DNA of 61,489 nucleotides, taken from positions 1 through 61,489 of the forward strand of contig CAZUAH010000017.1 in assembly GCA_964617665.1 (NCBI GenBank), in the 5' to 3' direction. The notes below the pieces were generated by a model, which was given only the letters and a program-made list of their open reading frames with translations, was not told where the DNA came from and made no database searches. Source of the DNA: JADHUC01 sp964617665 (GTDB lineage: Bacteria > Planctomycetota > Planctomycetia > Pirellulales > Pirellulaceae). The first letter of the stretch is position 1, and the number at the start of each line of letters is the position of its first letter. Of the stretch, positions 60,316 through 61,489 are shown in pieces. The position numbers and the translations under genes are program-made.

Positions 60316-61332
60316 ATGAATGCGACTCCAGACGACCCAATCGATGCGGCTGACGACGACAGCGTCCCGCAGGCTGAAATCGTGCCGGCGGTGGTGGCCG
60401 GCGAGCCGGGCTTCTTTCTAGACGAGACGCAGCGTCTGCGAACCGTTTGGCGGTTTCTGATCTTCGGGGCAGGCTTCGTCATTATCAACTTGGCAATCGG
60501 CGTCGTCGGGGGAATCGCGGCGGGCATATGGTTGATCGTCACTCAGGGTCCCGAAGCCTTTCAGCAGCTCGACTCGCTCGAAAAACAAATCGAGCAGTAT
60601 ACGCCGCACATCATGGCCGTGGCGGCCCTTCCGACAACGGCAGTCATGCTGGCGTGGGTGATCATCTGCCGGAAGTACCTTGACCGGCGCAGCATTGCGT
60701 CGATGGGCTTTGTTCGTTTGACATGGCGGTCCGTAATCCTCGGCTTGATCGTAGGCCTGTTGCCCATTGTCGCGGCCGCAGGCGCCGTCGCTGCGGCTGG
60801 CGGCTTCACCATGACGGGCGCCGGTTTCTCGGTCATTGCCGGTGTTCTTGTTCCGACGCTGATTCTAATGGCGTTCACCGAGGAGGTAGTCTTTCGGAGC
60901 TATCTCCTGCAGAATCTGCTGGACATCCGCCGGCCCGTCGTTGGCGTGATCTTCACATCGTTCTTCTTCTGGTTGGCGCACTCGCTGAATCCGCATGTTT
61001 GGTCGTCCGCCATCGTTCCAGTCAATATGTTTGGGGCCGGCGTAATTCTGGCGTTGGCCTACATGCTCAGCAGGAACATCTGGTTTCCCACCGCTCTGCA
61101 CTTCAGTTGGAACTTCGCACAAGGCATCCTGCTCAGTTTGCCCATCAGCGGCATCGCAGTCGAAGGCGTCATTCGGCTTCGCGCGAATGACGGGGCGCCA
61201 ACATGGCTAACTGGCGGCGACTTCGGCCTGGAAGCGTCAATCGTTGTAACGGCCGTCGAACTGGTGATGATTGGCGGCTTCCTGCTTCTGCTGCGAAGTC
61301 GCGCACGACATCATAATGGCCCGGCCTCCTGA
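60316..61332 (+). CDS. CPBP family intramembrane metalloprotease
   Basis: A 338-residue integral membrane protein. About eight helices; a soluble N-terminus of 40 residues. The family motifs are complete: EEVVFR at 189-194 (EExxxR), His222 in FFFWLAHSLN, and His262 in ALHFSWN. These residues bind the metal in the CAAX prenyl protease 2/bacteriocin-processing family. The substrate is unknown; bacterial members often act in self-protection or processing of membrane proteins. The ribosome site is weak, so translation may depend on the lipoprotein gene before it. Confidence 0.9.
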   Translation: MNATPDDPIDAADDDSVPQAEIVPAVVAGEPGFFLDETQRLRTVWRFLIFGAGFVIINLAIGVVGGIAAGIWLIVTQGPEAFQQLDSLEKQIEQYTPHIMAVAALPTTAVMLAWVIICRKYLDRRSIASMGFVRLTWRSVILGLIVGLLPIVAAAGAVAAAGGFTMTGAGFSVIAGVLVPTLILMAFTEEVVFRSYLLQNLLDIRRPVVGVIFTSFFFWLAHSLNPHVWSSAIVPVNMFGAGVILALAYMLSRNIWFPTALHFSWNFAQGILLSLPISGIAVEGVIRLRANDGAPTWLTGGDFGLEASIVVTAVELVMIGGFLLLLRSRARHHNGPAS

Positions 61333-61375
61333 CCGACGGTATCTACACAGCATCCGATGGCTGTCGTCTCTTGTC

Positions 61376-61406
61376 CTCTCTCCCCCGCGTTTCGTGGGGG
61401 AGAGAG
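61376..61406 (+). terminator. Long hairpin after the protease gene
   Basis: A 14-base stem (CTCTCTCCCCCGCG / CGTGGGGGAGAGAG, one G-T pair) closes a TTT loop 43 bases after the stop. There is no T-run. It may be a terminator or another palindromic repeat. Confidence 0.55.
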
Positions 61407-61489
61407 CTAGAGAGAGGCGGCGAGCCGGGGACTAGTGGTCTGTCAATGTAGAGTTTACCAGTAGGAGAGATTAGCCGTTTTGGCGCTAG

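Overview
The window looks like a planctomycete chromosome, probably a Pirellulales-type genome or a metagenome-assembled one. The evidence is two prepilin-like DUF1559 proteins, a sulfatase with secreted carbohydrate-active proteins, Tat-exported Gfo/Idh/MocA and fucosidase proteins, FG-GAP/ASPIC-UnbV proteins, PQQ-type propellers, an HzsA-like cytochrome, low gene density and many intergenic palindromes. A run of 100 N at 31104-31203 shows it is a scaffold. I recognised no rRNA, tRNA, CRISPR array or intact mobile element.

Region 1 (1-25.4 kb) is an envelope-protein region. DUF1559 proteins and small transthyretin-like lipoproteins sit at both ends. Between them are four paralogues (three in tandem, one separate) built as N-terminal anchor, Ig-like domain, one CxxCH haem motif, TolB-like propeller and TPR tail. 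Next come a multi-span GT-C-like protein, a TPR membrane protein, a CxxCH plus FG-GAP protein and two CRTAC1-like FG-GAP/ASPIC-UnbV proteins. The gaps are filled by several families of palindromic repeats. Many share GTAGG...CCTAC ends, the expected foot of REP elements, and a REP-associated transposase (RAYT) remnant lies at 29.6 kb.

Region 2 (25.4-33 kb) holds a conserved small protein, a two-half ChrA-type chromate transporter, a secreted LamG plus FAD oxidoreductase, the RAYT remnant and a membrane-anchored HEAT-repeat protein cut by the assembly gap. The gap is flanked by identical 55-base copies. Joining on that overlap restores one reading frame.

Region 3 (33-58.3 kb) is a secreted-enzyme locus that fits breakdown of sulfated, fucose-containing glycans. 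It has a sulfatase with LamG tail, a six-gene minus-strand set (sugar isomerase/epimerase, ceramidase-like hydrolase, two beta-helix proteins, a small unknown protein, Gfo/Idh/MocA oxidoreductase), an HzsA-like two-haem protein, a BNR-type propeller, an SGNH hydrolase, a PQQ propeller fused to a degenerate methyltransferase, a GH29 alpha-L-fucosidase and an EF-hand plus TolB protein.

The most striking single gene is at 48321-48944. It is a FrnE/DsbA-family oxidoreductase whose only in-frame TGA falls exactly on the first Cys of the CPWC active site. A hairpin of bacterial SECIS type, with GGUC at its tip, follows at the right distance, so I read it as a selenoprotein (UPWC).

Region 4 (58.3-61.5 kb) has a long non-coding stretch with a hairpin cluster, a lipoprotein, a CPBP-family membrane protease and a strong hairpin near the end.
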